The translations under genes were made by a program, and so were the position numbers. DNA of 9,605 bases, taken from assembly GCA_964543995.1 (NCBI GenBank), contig CAZJBB010000120.1:1-9605 (forward strand), in the 5' to 3' direction. This DNA is from CAIXTV01 sp964543995 (GTDB lineage Bacteria; Bacteroidota; Bacteroidia; Bacteroidales; CAIXTV01). Below the pieces are notes generated by a model, which worked only from the letters and a program-made list of their open reading frames with translations, was not told where the DNA came from and made no database searches. Below, one piece after another: positions 1 through 7,602 of the stretch (positions are counted from its first letter, which is position 1; each line of letters starts with the position of its first letter).

Positions 1-46
1 AGATAGCTTCAGGTGACTGGAGTTCAGACGTGTGCTCTTCCGATCT
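1..46. other. Untrimmed Illumina P7-side adapter with 8-base index (artefact)
   Basis: Positions 13-46 read exactly as the 34-base TruSeq read-2 adapter, beginning GTGACTGGAG and ending CTCTTCCGATCT. Positions 1-4 (AGAT) match the last bases of the P7 oligo. Positions 5-12 (AGCTTCAG) sit where the i7 index belongs; the reverse complement, CTGAAGCT, is what I recall as TruSeq HT index D707. Genomic sequence therefore begins at 47. The adapter also supplies a false GTG start at 30-32 and the artefact peptide MCSSDL in the frame of the first gene. The identification is from memory of the adapter sequence, but a 34-base exact match leaves little doubt. Confidence 0.98.
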
Positions 47-47
47 G

Positions 48-2258
48 GGGAACTTAATGCAAATGGCTTTGATTAATGAGATTGAGAAAATGTTTTCTGA
101 AGTCAAGTTTCAACAAAATATTTTACCCATTGCGGAATTCAACCGTTTGATTTCAAATATAATAGTAGGAGAGCATGTTCCTTATATTTATGAACGCATT
201 GGCGAGAAATACAAAAATCTGATGATTGATGAGTTTCAGGATACCTCGGTGGTACAATGGCAAAACTTGATTCCTTTATTCGATAATTCGCTGGCTCAAG
301 GAAATTTTAATATGATTGTGGGCGATGGGAAACAAGCCATATATCGTTTTAGGGGAGGTGAGGTGGAGCAGTTTTCCAATTTACCGGTGATTTTTCAAAA
401 ACCTATGGCATCTTTTTGGAACGAAAGGGAACAAACCCTGGTGAGAACCTATCAGGAAAAACAGTTAAAAGAAAATTTCCGTTCCAAAGCCGAAATTGTA
501 GACTTCAATAATCGTTTTTTTGAGTTTGCATCCATGTCACTCCACCCTGATTTTCAGAATATATACATCGATGGTTCTCAGTTATTTAATGCTGAAAACA
601 CAGGTGGGTTGGTTCAAGTTGAATTTGCTCCTAAGAAAAACAAGGATGATGATGCTGAGGAATTTGATCAAGCATATTTGGCGAAAATTAAAACCCTGAT
701 CGATCAAAACCTCAGTCATGGATTTGCTTTGAAAGACATGGCTATTTTATGCCGTTCCAACAAAAATGCCTCTGCTATTGCTGAGTATTTGAGCACTTTA
801 GAAAATCCGGTTCCGGTATTGTCTTTCGAATCTTTGTTGCTTACAGCTTCCCCGGAGGTGAATTTTATCATCAACCTATTGTATTGTTTCAACAACCCGG
901 CTGATTTTATTCATGCTGCGGCTTGTATTCAGTTCTTGTCTGCTTACGATGAAATTGAAAGCATAACCTCAGATTTTCATACCATTATTAGTGCTTTTGG
1001 CGATCAAAAGAAAAGCCAAGAAATCAATCCTATATTCCCGTTTTTGAAATCTATTCAAATACGTATTACAGTTGAGAATATTTTGTTGATGCCCCTGTAC
1101 GACCTGTGTGAAGAATTGATTCGAATTTTCCGTCTGAATAAAAATCAACAAGCCTATTTACAATTCTTCTTAGATGTAGTTTTGGATTTCACGAAGAAAA
1201 ATGCCAATTTAATAGGAGGCTTTTTGGAATGGTGGGATAAAAATAAGTACAAGTGCAGCATAGTCGTTCCTGAAGGCATTGATGCCGTGAGGATTATGAC
1301 GATTCATAAAGCCAAAGGCTTAGAGTTTCCGGTGGTAATTTTCCCTTTTGCCAATGGAAATATTCTAAAAACGAAAGATTCGGCATGGACTGCCTTTAAA
1401 AACGAGATGTTACCGGAATTAACTTCAACCTTAATAAGCCTTAGTGCTAAATTGCAGAATACCGACTTTGAATCCATGTTGGTTACAGAAAACAACAAAA
1501 GCTTGCTCGATACACTCAATGTGATGTATGTTGCCATGACCAGGGCCGAAAAGCGTTTATTTGTGATTACTGAAGAGCCTTCCCTATCGTCTTTGGAAAA
1601 AGAAACCCAATCCATCCCTAAACTATTCAGAAAGTATTTCGAACAATTAGGGCTGTGGGAAGAAGGGAAGTTTATTTACCGTATGGGTGATTCAATAAAA
1701 AATGATACCCCAATAAAGCAGGATACGAACACTGCCTTTTTGGACATTAGCTCCGTTTCATCCCATTGGCATAACAAATTATCGGTAAGTACTTCGTTTC
1801 CAAAAGAATGGGATGGGCAAAGCAGAGCATCTCAGAAAGAAAAGGGTTTGTTGATTCACGAAATATTATCGAAAATATTTTATCCTGAAGATTTACAACC
1901 GGTGCTGGAAAGTTATATTGATGGAAATCTGATTTCTGAAGAAGAGAAAAAATCTTTGGAATTATACTATACCCAATTATTTTCAAACCCGGAAATGATG
2001 CCTTTTTTCCAAAAAGACAAAAAAGTATTTAATGAAGCCGGAATTTTAATGGAGAACGCTAAACTTATTCGTCCTGATCGAATCATTTTCGATGAAAACC
2101 ACATTAGCATACTCGATTACAAAACCGGAAAACCTTCCCCAAAGCATGCCATTCAATTAAATAAATATGCCGCTGAATTAAATAAAATGAATTTTAGCAA
2201 GGTAGAAAAATATGTTTTGTATTTAAACGATCCTCCCGTTTTAGAACGGATTATATAA
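48..2258 (+). CDS. RecB/AddA-like ATP-dependent helicase-nuclease, 5'-truncated
   Basis: This is a superfamily 1A (UvrD/RecB) DNA helicase fused to a C-terminal PD-(D/E)XK nuclease, the layout of AddA/RecB enzymes that process double-strand breaks for recombination. Helicase motifs appear in order: DEFQDTS (motif II, 228-248), GDGKQAIYRFRGG (motif III, from 324), NFRSK (motif IV, from 474), IMTIHKAKGLEFP (motif V, near 1295-1333) and NVMYVAMTRAEKR (motif VI, near 1518-1556). The nuclease shows a His-Glu in LLIHEIL (1857-1862), the acidic residue of RPDR (2076-2078) and DYKTGK (2115-2132). The Walker A motif and N-terminal domain are missing because the contig starts here. The 736 residues seen compare with about 1,000-1,100 in full family members, so 300 or more are absent. 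The GTG at 30 is adapter, not a start. AddA versus another RecB-like paralogue cannot be settled; no AddB partner is visible. Confidence 0.9.
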   Translation, partial: GNLMQMALINEIEKMFSEVKFQQNILPIAEFNRLISNIIVGEHVPYIYERIGEKYKNLMIDEFQDTSVVQWQNLIPLFDNSLAQGNFNMIVGDGKQAIYRFRGGEVEQFSNLPVIFQKPMASFWNEREQTLVRTYQEKQLKENFRSKAEIVDFNNRFFEFASMSLHPDFQNIYIDGSQLFNAENTGGLVQVEFAPKKNKDDDAEEFDQAYLAKIKTLIDQNLSHGFALKDMAILCRSNKNASAIAEYLSTLENPVPVLSFESLLLTASPEVNFIINLLYCFNNPADFIHAAACIQFLSAYDEIESITSDFHTIISAFGDQKKSQEINPIFPFLKSIQIRITVENILLMPLYDLCEELIRIFRLNKNQQAYLQFFLDVVLDFTKKNANLIGGFLEWWDKNKYKCSIVVPEGIDAVRIMTIHKAKGLEFPVVIFPFANGNILKTKDSAWTAFKNEMLPELTSTLISLSAKLQNTDFESMLVTENNKSLLDTLNVMYVAMTRAEKRLFVITEEPSLSSLEKETQSIPKLFRKYFEQLGLWEEGKFIYRMGDSIKNDTPIKQDTNTAFLDISSVSSHWHNKLSVSTSFPKEWDGQSRASQKEKGLLIHEILSKIFYPEDLQPVLESYIDGNLISEEEKKSLELYYTQLFSNPEMMPFFQKDKKVFNEAGILMENAKLIRPDRIIFDENHISILDYKTGKPSPKHAIQLNKYAAELNKMNFSKVEKYVLYLNDPPVLERII

Positions 2259-2267
2259 TCTCAAAAA

Positions 2268-3455
2268 ATGAATAGATATCCTCAAATTATATTAAAACAA
2301 GGAAAGGAAGAAGCCGTAAAACGTTTTCATCCTTGGATTTTCTCTGGAGCTATACATGCAGCTGATAAAAGACTGAAAACAGGCGATATAGTTGAAGTTT
2401 TCGACCGAAGTATGCAGTATTTGGCTACCGGTTTTTTTCAAACTTCAAGCATCGCCGTTCGAATATTTTCTTATCAACAGCTTGAAATTAATGCAGAATT
2501 TTGGACACAAAAAATCCAAAAAGCGTATGATCTCAGGAAATGTCTTGGCTTAGTAAATAATTCAGCTACCAATGCGTATCGACTTACTTTTGCCGAAAGC
2601 GACGGTTTGCCGGGTTTGATTTCGGATTATTATAACGGTAATTTGGTGCTGCAATGCAATGTGTTGGGGATGTATCTTCAAAAAGAAGCCTTGGTGAAAG
2701 CATTCGTTGAAGTACTTGGAAACCGGCTTCATGCTATTTATGATAAAAGTGCAGAGACCTTGTTAAAACAAGAAAAAGTGCAAACGGTGAACGCTTTGCT
2801 TTGGGGAAATCCTTCCGGCAATTCCATCATTGAAAATGGTAGTGAATTTCATGTGGATTGGTTAGATGGGCAAAAAACCGGATTTTTTATCGACCAACGC
2901 GAAAACCGTAAGTTGCTTCAAAGCTATGTTGCCGGCAAGAGTGTGTTAAATGCCTTTTCATACAGTGGCGGATTTTCTATAAATGCTTTAAAAGCAGGTG
3001 CCACTGAAGTGTTTTCTATAGACAGTTCTAAGTTGGCCATGGAGTTATGCAATAATAATGTGATGTTAAACTTTCCACAACAGCCAAATCATCAATTTCA
3101 ACTTGGGGATGTAAAGCAGTATCTTCAAAGAGAACCCAAACTTTGGGATGTCATTATTTTGGATCCTCCGGCTTTTGCAAAGCATCAATCCGAAAGACTT
3201 CAAGCCATGAAAGGGTATCGATTGTTAAACCGTCTTGGTTTTGAAAGATTAAAACCCAATGGAATTCTCTTCACATTTTCTTGTTCTCAAGCTGTAAATA
3301 AAGAGTCCTTTCAAACGGCCGTCTTATCAGCGGCCATTGATGCCGGAAGAAATGTGAAAATTTTACACTTTCTTTCTCAAGCTCCGGATCATCCCATCAA
3401 TATTTGCTTTCCTGAAAGTGAATATCTGAAAGGATTGGTGCTTTTTGTGGAATAG
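2268..3455 (+). CDS. rlmI: Class I SAM-dependent 23S rRNA (cytosine-C5)-methyltransferase, RlmI family
   Basis: The likely role is m5C modification of 23S rRNA (C1962 in E. coli) using S-adenosylmethionine, in the cytoplasm. The 395 residues match the E. coli RlmI length of about 396. An N-terminal PUA-type RNA-binding domain (about 1-75, including KRFHPWIFSGAI) leads to a linker domain and a Rossmann methyltransferase. FFIDQREN (206-213) is a family signature, NAFSYSGGF (228-236) is the SAM-binding motif I, and DPPAF (299-303) is motif IV. FSCSQ (337-341) carries the Cys expected to be the m5C nucleophile (C339). ATG 2268 lies nine bases after the stop of the helicase gene, so the two are probably cotranscribed; no upstream in-frame start is needed. 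The family is clear. The exact target nucleotide is inferred from E. coli, and Bacteroidota members are often annotated only as rRNA methyltransferases. Confidence 0.9.
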   Translation: MNRYPQIILKQGKEEAVKRFHPWIFSGAIHAADKRLKTGDIVEVFDRSMQYLATGFFQTSSIAVRIFSYQQLEINAEFWTQKIQKAYDLRKCLGLVNNSATNAYRLTFAESDGLPGLISDYYNGNLVLQCNVLGMYLQKEALVKAFVEVLGNRLHAIYDKSAETLLKQEKVQTVNALLWGNPSGNSIIENGSEFHVDWLDGQKTGFFIDQRENRKLLQSYVAGKSVLNAFSYSGGFSINALKAGATEVFSIDSSKLAMELCNNNVMLNFPQQPNHQFQLGDVKQYLQREPKLWDVIILDPPAFAKHQSERLQAMKGYRLLNRLGFERLKPNGILFTFSCSQAVNKESFQTAVLSAAIDAGRNVKILHFLSQAPDHPINICFPESEYLKGLVLFVE

Positions 3456-3491
3456 ATTATTAAATAGAAATCGGAAACATATTGATAAACA

Positions 3492-4262
3492 ATGTATAAC
3501 AAAATTAAAAACACACTTTTACTAATTTTCTTTATTCCTTTTGCTGTGGCTTTTAGCCAAAATATACAAGTCAGTGGCGTTTATTATGGTAAAAATATCT
3601 TTGTTTCCAATCCATCCATCGGAAATGGAGGTTTTTGCATTGATTCTATTTTAATTAACCAAGCCATTAGCAATTTTGCATTGCCATCCAATGCCATAGA
3701 AATTGATTTTTCTTTGCTGAACATTCAACCCCAAACTGCTGTGGAAATTGCCCTTTACCATAAGAAAGGATGCAAACCAAAGATTGAAAATCCTGATGCT
3801 ATTAAGCCTCATTCCATATTCTCTATTGAGAGTCCTAAGGTAAATAAAAATCATGTACTTACTTGGAAAATCAGCGGAAAACCGCCTATAGATAGCATAA
3901 TTATCGAGCAATATAAGTGGAAAAGATGGGTAGTTGTTGGCAAATTGCCCAATAATCTCGATAGCCCGGAGTATTCCTTTCAGATTTCTCCTCATTCGGG
4001 CGCTAATTTGTTCCGGGTTTGTTTGGCTTCTGTTTGCTCTGTGGCAGCAAAATATAATTCAGTAGTTAAACCATTGACCATTTTAGAAAACAAACCGGCG
4101 CATCTTCTTTTTTCAGGAGAAACCTTTTTTGAGTTATTTGATAACAAGGGGAAGCAATTACTTAGTGGAGATGGAAAAGAATTGAATTGGCAGAACTTGC
4201 CCAAAGGAGAATATTGGATAAATTACGATAACAAATCAGAGAAAGTAGTTAAAAACAAGTAA
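3492..4262 (+). CDS. Secreted protein of unknown function with type-A-like T9SS C-terminal tail
   Basis: I do not recognise a specific family. Residues 1-22 form a clear Sec signal peptide (basic MYNKIKN, hydrophobic LLLIFFIPFAVA, cleavage predicted after AFS22). The middle (about 113-185) has the pattern of a Bacteroidota fibronectin-III-like sandwich: a VLTWKI strand, then SIIIEQYKWKRWVVVGKL and a closing GANLFRVCLAS. The last 50 residues (about 204-256), with ELFDNKGKQLL, NLPKGEYWINY and terminal basic KVVKNK, resemble the T9SS type A sorting domain, whose usual form is a xxxDxxGK strand, then LPxGxYxxxx, then a Lys-rich end. It should be exported across the outer membrane if the tail is functional. 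It starts 36 bases after rlmI and lies just upstream of a large T9SS type B protein. ATG 3492 is chosen because it gives the intact signal peptide. Confidence 0.75.
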   Translation: MYNKIKNTLLLIFFIPFAVAFSQNIQVSGVYYGKNIFVSNPSIGNGGFCIDSILINQAISNFALPSNAIEIDFSLLNIQPQTAVEIALYHKKGCKPKIENPDAIKPHSIFSIESPKVNKNHVLTWKISGKPPIDSIIIEQYKWKRWVVVGKLPNNLDSPEYSFQISPHSGANLFRVCLASVCSVAAKYNSVVKPLTILENKPAHLLFSGETFFELFDNKGKQLLSGDGKELNWQNLPKGEYWINYDNKSEKVVKNK

Positions 4263-4333
4263 GCTCATGGAAATAAATATCCTAGCTTCCTGAAAATTTC
4301 ATTCACACGCTCTCGAAAGTGCAAATAATGTTG

Positions 4334-4341
4334 TAAATTTG
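4334..4341 (+). promoter_or_regulatory. Candidate Bacteroidota -7 box TAAATTTG upstream of the T9SS type B gene
   Basis: TAAATTTG is an exact match to the Bacteroidota -7 consensus TAnnTTTG and lies 17 bases before the ATG at 4359. No TTTG -33 box is seen about 20 bases further upstream, where the sequence reads CACGCTCTCG. It sits in the largest gap of the forward gene run (4263-4358), which supports a separate transcription start for the large secreted protein. A short leader of about 10-15 bases would follow. Confidence 0.4.
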
Positions 4342-4358
4342 TGACACTTTAAAAGAGA

Positions 4359-6938
4359 ATGAAAAAGTCAGTTTTCATAAGTTTGTTTTTTGTATTGCTT
4401 GTTTTTCAGGCTTTTGCCACACACCAAAGAGCTGCTGAAATTACGTATCGATATATTTCCGGATTAACCTACGAGTTTACAATACTGACTTACACTTACA
4501 CTCCCAGTCCGGCTGATCGACCGGAACTGACACTTGATTGGGGCGATGGCACTTCCAGTATCGTATCCAGAACACAAAAAACCAACTTACCTAACAATAT
4601 TACAAAGAATGTGTATGTTGGTAATCACACCTTTTCTGCTCCATCAACTTACACCATCTCCATGTTGGATCCTAACCGAAATTATGGTGTAATCAATATT
4701 CCCAATTCGGTAAACATTCCCATGTTTGTTCAAACTACCTTAACAATTAATCCTTTTTTAGGGCCGGATAATTCCCCCATTTTATTAAATCCACCTATCG
4801 ATAATGGATGTGTTTTTACTCCATTTATTCATAATCCCGGAGCCTACGACCCCGATGGAGACAGTCTTTCTTTTCGTTTGGTGCACTGCAAAGGAGTTGA
4901 TGGACAAGATATTCCGGGTTTTACGTACCCACAAGCCAGTAATGTATTTCAAATTGATCCGGTTACCGGCGATTTGCTTTGGGATAGCCCTATGCAACAA
5001 GGAGAATATAATGTGGCTTTCTTGATAGAAGAATGGAGAAATGGAATTAACATTGGATCCGTTACCCGCGATATGCAAATTACAATCTCTGCTTGCAGCA
5101 ACCATCCTCCGGTAATTAGCTGTATTCAAGATACTTGCATTGATGCGGATTCCTCGTTGATTTTCCCTGTTACAGCAACGGATATCGATATGGATGTGGT
5201 AACCCTGACGGCTAATGGAGGGCCATTAAATTTAGCCAATAATCCTGCTAGTTTTCCACAACCCATAGCCGGCGTGGGTACAGTGACTTCTCTTTTTACC
5301 TGGCACACCAACTGTTCCCATGTTAGAAAAAACCGTTACTTAGTTTACTTTAAAGCCAAAGACAACGGCTCACCCATCTCATTGGTAGCCTATAAGACTT
5401 TGCAAATCAAAGTCAATGGACCGGCACCTGAAAATTTAACTGCGAATGCTTCCGGGAATGGAATTTTCTTGAATTGGAATCCATCCACTTGCAGCAACGC
5501 AATAGGTTATAAAATATATCGGCGGGTTGGATATTACGGTTACCTGCATTCCTATTGCGAAACCGGAGTGCCTGCTTATACCGGTTATTCCTATATTGGG
5601 CAAACGAATTCCTTGTCAGACACCACGTATTTCGATGATGATCATGGAATAGGATTGATACATGGTAACGATTATTGCTATATGGTGATTGCTTATTACC
5701 CTGATACTGATGAAAGTTATGCCTCAAACGAAGCATGTACAAAGTTAAAAAAGGACGTTCCTGTAATAACGAATGAGAGTGTTACCAACACAGATGTCAC
5801 CAACGGAAGTATGTATATTGCATGGTCTAAGCCCACCGAATTTGATACCTTGCTTTTACCGGGTCCATACCGTTATTTAATTTGGCGTTCTCAAGGAAAC
5901 ACATTGATTGCGCCGACATTAATAGATTCCTTGGATGGAATTAACGATACGTTATATCACGACACTTTGATAAATACCTTAACCTATCCATATTCGTATC
6001 GCATTGATTTTTATAATGTTGCTTTAGGAAACAGAGTATTTATTGGGAGTACCCATTTTGCGTCTTCCGTGTTTTTAAGCATCACTCCAACCGATAAAAA
6101 GTTGCTTTTAACTTGGAATGAAAACGTTCCTTGGACCAACGATACTTTTTTGGTGTTTAAGAAAAATCCGATAAGCTTATTATTCGATTCTTTAGGCTAT
6201 ACTCAACTGCATCAATTTTTAGATACCGGTTTGGTGAATGGAACTACCTATTGCTATCTGATAAAGAGTGTTGGGCACTATTCATCGGAAGGGTTAATTA
6301 ATCCCATATTAAATTACTCGGAAATTTCTTGCAAGTCTCCCATTGATAATATACCCCCTTGTCCCTCTGTACTTTCTTTATATACCGACTGCTATTTCAA
6401 TTATTTAAATTGGACACGTCCCAATCCTTCTTGTGGTGCTGATGTGGCAGGTTACAATATATATTATTTTGCAGATGAAAACGCAAGCTTAAACTTGATT
6501 CAGCATATCAGCAATCCAAACGACACCTCGTTTATCCATTCCAACTTAAACAATGTTTTGGGTTGCTATGTAATCACTTCCATTGATTCAGCCGGAAACG
6601 AAAGTGTGTTAAGCAATTTCAGTTGCATTACAGGGGATAGCTGCAGTGGTTACGAACTCCCTAATGTTTTCACCCCAAATGGGGATGGGATTAATGATGT
6701 ATTTACTCCCAAGATTCCTTATTTCTTTGTAGAAAAGGTAGACATGAAAATATTCAACCGATGGGGAAAAGTTGTCTATAAAACCTCGGATCCAAATATT
6801 AACTGGGACGGAAAGAACATGTCAAGCCACCAAGACTGTGCCGATGGGGTGTATTATTATGTCTGCGATGTATATGAATACAAGCTTCAAGGCATTAAGA
6901 AAAGAACCCTTTCCGGATCAGTAAGTTTATATCGTTAA
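4359..6938 (+). CDS. Secreted multidomain fibronectin-III protein with gliding-motility-associated (T9SS type B) C-terminal domain
   Basis: A very large extracellular protein (859 residues), probably exported by T9SS and attached to or released from the cell surface; its binding partner is unknown. Residues 1-20 are a signal peptide (MKKSVFISLFFVLLVFQAFA). The mature N-terminus THQRAAEITYRY opens a module seen in many Bacteroidota gliding-type proteins, with a PKD-like DWGDGTSS turn (60-67). Two cadherin-like segments follow, with YDPDGDSLSF (163-172) and DIDMDVVTLT (275-284). Four fibronectin-III-like units follow at about 355-462, 466-565, 570-660 and 666-757. The C-terminus (about 767-859) starts LPNVFTPNGDGINDVF, continues with MKIFNRWGKVVYKT and NWDGK, and ends GSVSLYR; this is the CHU_C/type B sorting domain. 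Twenty cysteines suggest disulfides outside the cell. A direct role in gliding is not implied: the domain name reflects the secretion signal. ATG 4359 gives the intact signal peptide. Confidence 0.92.
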   Translation: MKKSVFISLFFVLLVFQAFATHQRAAEITYRYISGLTYEFTILTYTYTPSPADRPELTLDWGDGTSSIVSRTQKTNLPNNITKNVYVGNHTFSAPSTYTISMLDPNRNYGVINIPNSVNIPMFVQTTLTINPFLGPDNSPILLNPPIDNGCVFTPFIHNPGAYDPDGDSLSFRLVHCKGVDGQDIPGFTYPQASNVFQIDPVTGDLLWDSPMQQGEYNVAFLIEEWRNGINIGSVTRDMQITISACSNHPPVISCIQDTCIDADSSLIFPVTATDIDMDVVTLTANGGPLNLANNPASFPQPIAGVGTVTSLFTWHTNCSHVRKNRYLVYFKAKDNGSPISLVAYKTLQIKVNGPAPENLTANASGNGIFLNWNPSTCSNAIGYKIYRRVGYYGYLHSYCETGVPAYTGYSYIGQTNSLSDTTYFDDDHGIGLIHGNDYCYMVIAYYPDTDESYASNEACTKLKKDVPVITNESVTNTDVTNGSMYIAWSKPTEFDTLLLPGPYRYLIWRSQGNTLIAPTLIDSLDGINDTLYHDTLINTLTYPYSYRIDFYNVALGNRVFIGSTHFASSVFLSITPTDKKLLLTWNENVPWTNDTFLVFKKNPISLLFDSLGYTQLHQFLDTGLVNGTTYCYLIKSVGHYSSEGLINPILNYSEISCKSPIDNIPPCPSVLSLYTDCYFNYLNWTRPNPSCGADVAGYNIYYFADENASLNLIQHISNPNDTSFIHSNLNNVLGCYVITSIDSAGNESVLSNFSCITGDSCSGYELPNVFTPNGDGINDVFTPKIPYFFVEKVDMKIFNRWGKVVYKTSDPNINWDGKNMSSHQDCADGVYYYVCDVYEYKLQGIKKRTLSGSVSLYR

Positions 6939-6963
6939 TTATCAACTCAAAAATAAAAACACT

Positions 6964-7575
6964 ATGTTTACAGGAATTGTAGAAGCCACCGGAAAAGTGG
7001 TGAATATCGAAAGAGAAGGAAGCAATATCAACATCAGCATCCAAACTCCCATTGCCAAAGAATTAAAAATTGATCAAAGTATGGCTCATGATGGGGTTTG
7101 CCTTACCGTGGTTAAAGTGGATTATGAAAAAGAAAGCTATACTGTTACTGCTATTCAAGAAACCTTGGATAAAACCAATCTGGGAAGTTGGAAGGTGGGT
7201 TATGAAGTAAACCTCGAACGCAGCATGCGCATGGATGGCCGTTTCGATGGGCACATTGTACAAGGCCATGTGGACCAAACCGCCGAATGCTATAAAGTTG
7301 AAGAATTTGACGGAAGTTGGAAATATTGGTTCAAATATGATGCATCAAAAGCCAATATTACGGTAGAAAAGGGCTCTATTTCTGTAAATGGAGTTAGTTT
7401 AACCGTAGTAGATTCAGGAGCCGGATACTTTTCTGTGGCTATCATTCCATTCACTCATGCGGTTACCAATTTCCACAACTTTATACCCGGTTCGATTATC
7501 AATATAGAGTTTGATGTGTTTGGAAAATATGTTGCCCGCTTACTTAAACTATATATGGAGCAGGAAGGGAAATAA
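6964..7575 (+). CDS. ribE: Riboflavin synthase, alpha chain
   Basis: It catalyses dismutation of two 6,7-dimethyl-8-ribityllumazine molecules to riboflavin and a pyrimidinedione, the last step of riboflavin biosynthesis, in the cytosol. The 203 residues are the normal length. The MFTGIVEATG start is diagnostic and fixes the start at 6964. Two homologous lumazine-binding barrels are visible: SMAHDGVCLTVV (39-50) in the first is mirrored by SISVNGVSLTVV (138-149) in the second. The second barrel opens near MDGRFDGHIVQGHVDQ (90-105), and a C-terminal helix (about 186-200) is expected to drive trimer formation. The gene follows the T9SS gene by 25 bases and may read through from it; no other rib gene or FMN riboswitch is seen in the window. 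The symbol is ribE in E. coli-style naming (ribC in some literature). Confidence 0.96.
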   Translation: MFTGIVEATGKVVNIEREGSNINISIQTPIAKELKIDQSMAHDGVCLTVVKVDYEKESYTVTAIQETLDKTNLGSWKVGYEVNLERSMRMDGRFDGHIVQGHVDQTAECYKVEEFDGSWKYWFKYDASKANITVEKGSISVNGVSLTVVDSGAGYFSVAIIPFTHAVTNFHNFIPGSIINIEFDVFGKYVARLLKLYMEQEGK

Positions 7576-7602
7576 AGGGACACATCATTCATTTCCTTTT
7601 TT
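7568..7602 (+). terminator. Weak candidate intrinsic terminator at the ribE 3' end
   Basis: GGAAAT (7568-7573) can pair with ATTTCC (7591-7596) around a 17-base loop, followed directly by six T (7597-7602). With one G-U pair the stem extends to nine base pairs but then consumes half of the T run. The T run lies in the Lys-rich 3' coding end of the convergent proline dehydrogenase. The stem is short and AT-rich with a large loop, so the call is tentative. Confidence 0.3.

Noticed and set aside
30..47. GTG start at 30 for the first helicase gene
   Set aside because: The start and first five codons lie wholly in adapter sequence, and the sixth (45-47) has only one genomic base; the true start is upstream of the contig.
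48..2258. Helicase-nuclease as part of an anti-phage defence system
   Set aside because: Its motifs and architecture fit AddA/RecB repair enzymes, and the neighbours (rRNA methyltransferase, secreted proteins) are not defence genes; nothing specific supports a defence island.
4261..4288. Hairpin AAGCT...AGCTT after the small secreted protein gene, possible terminator
   Set aside because: Only five outer base pairs, interrupted inside, and no T run follows.
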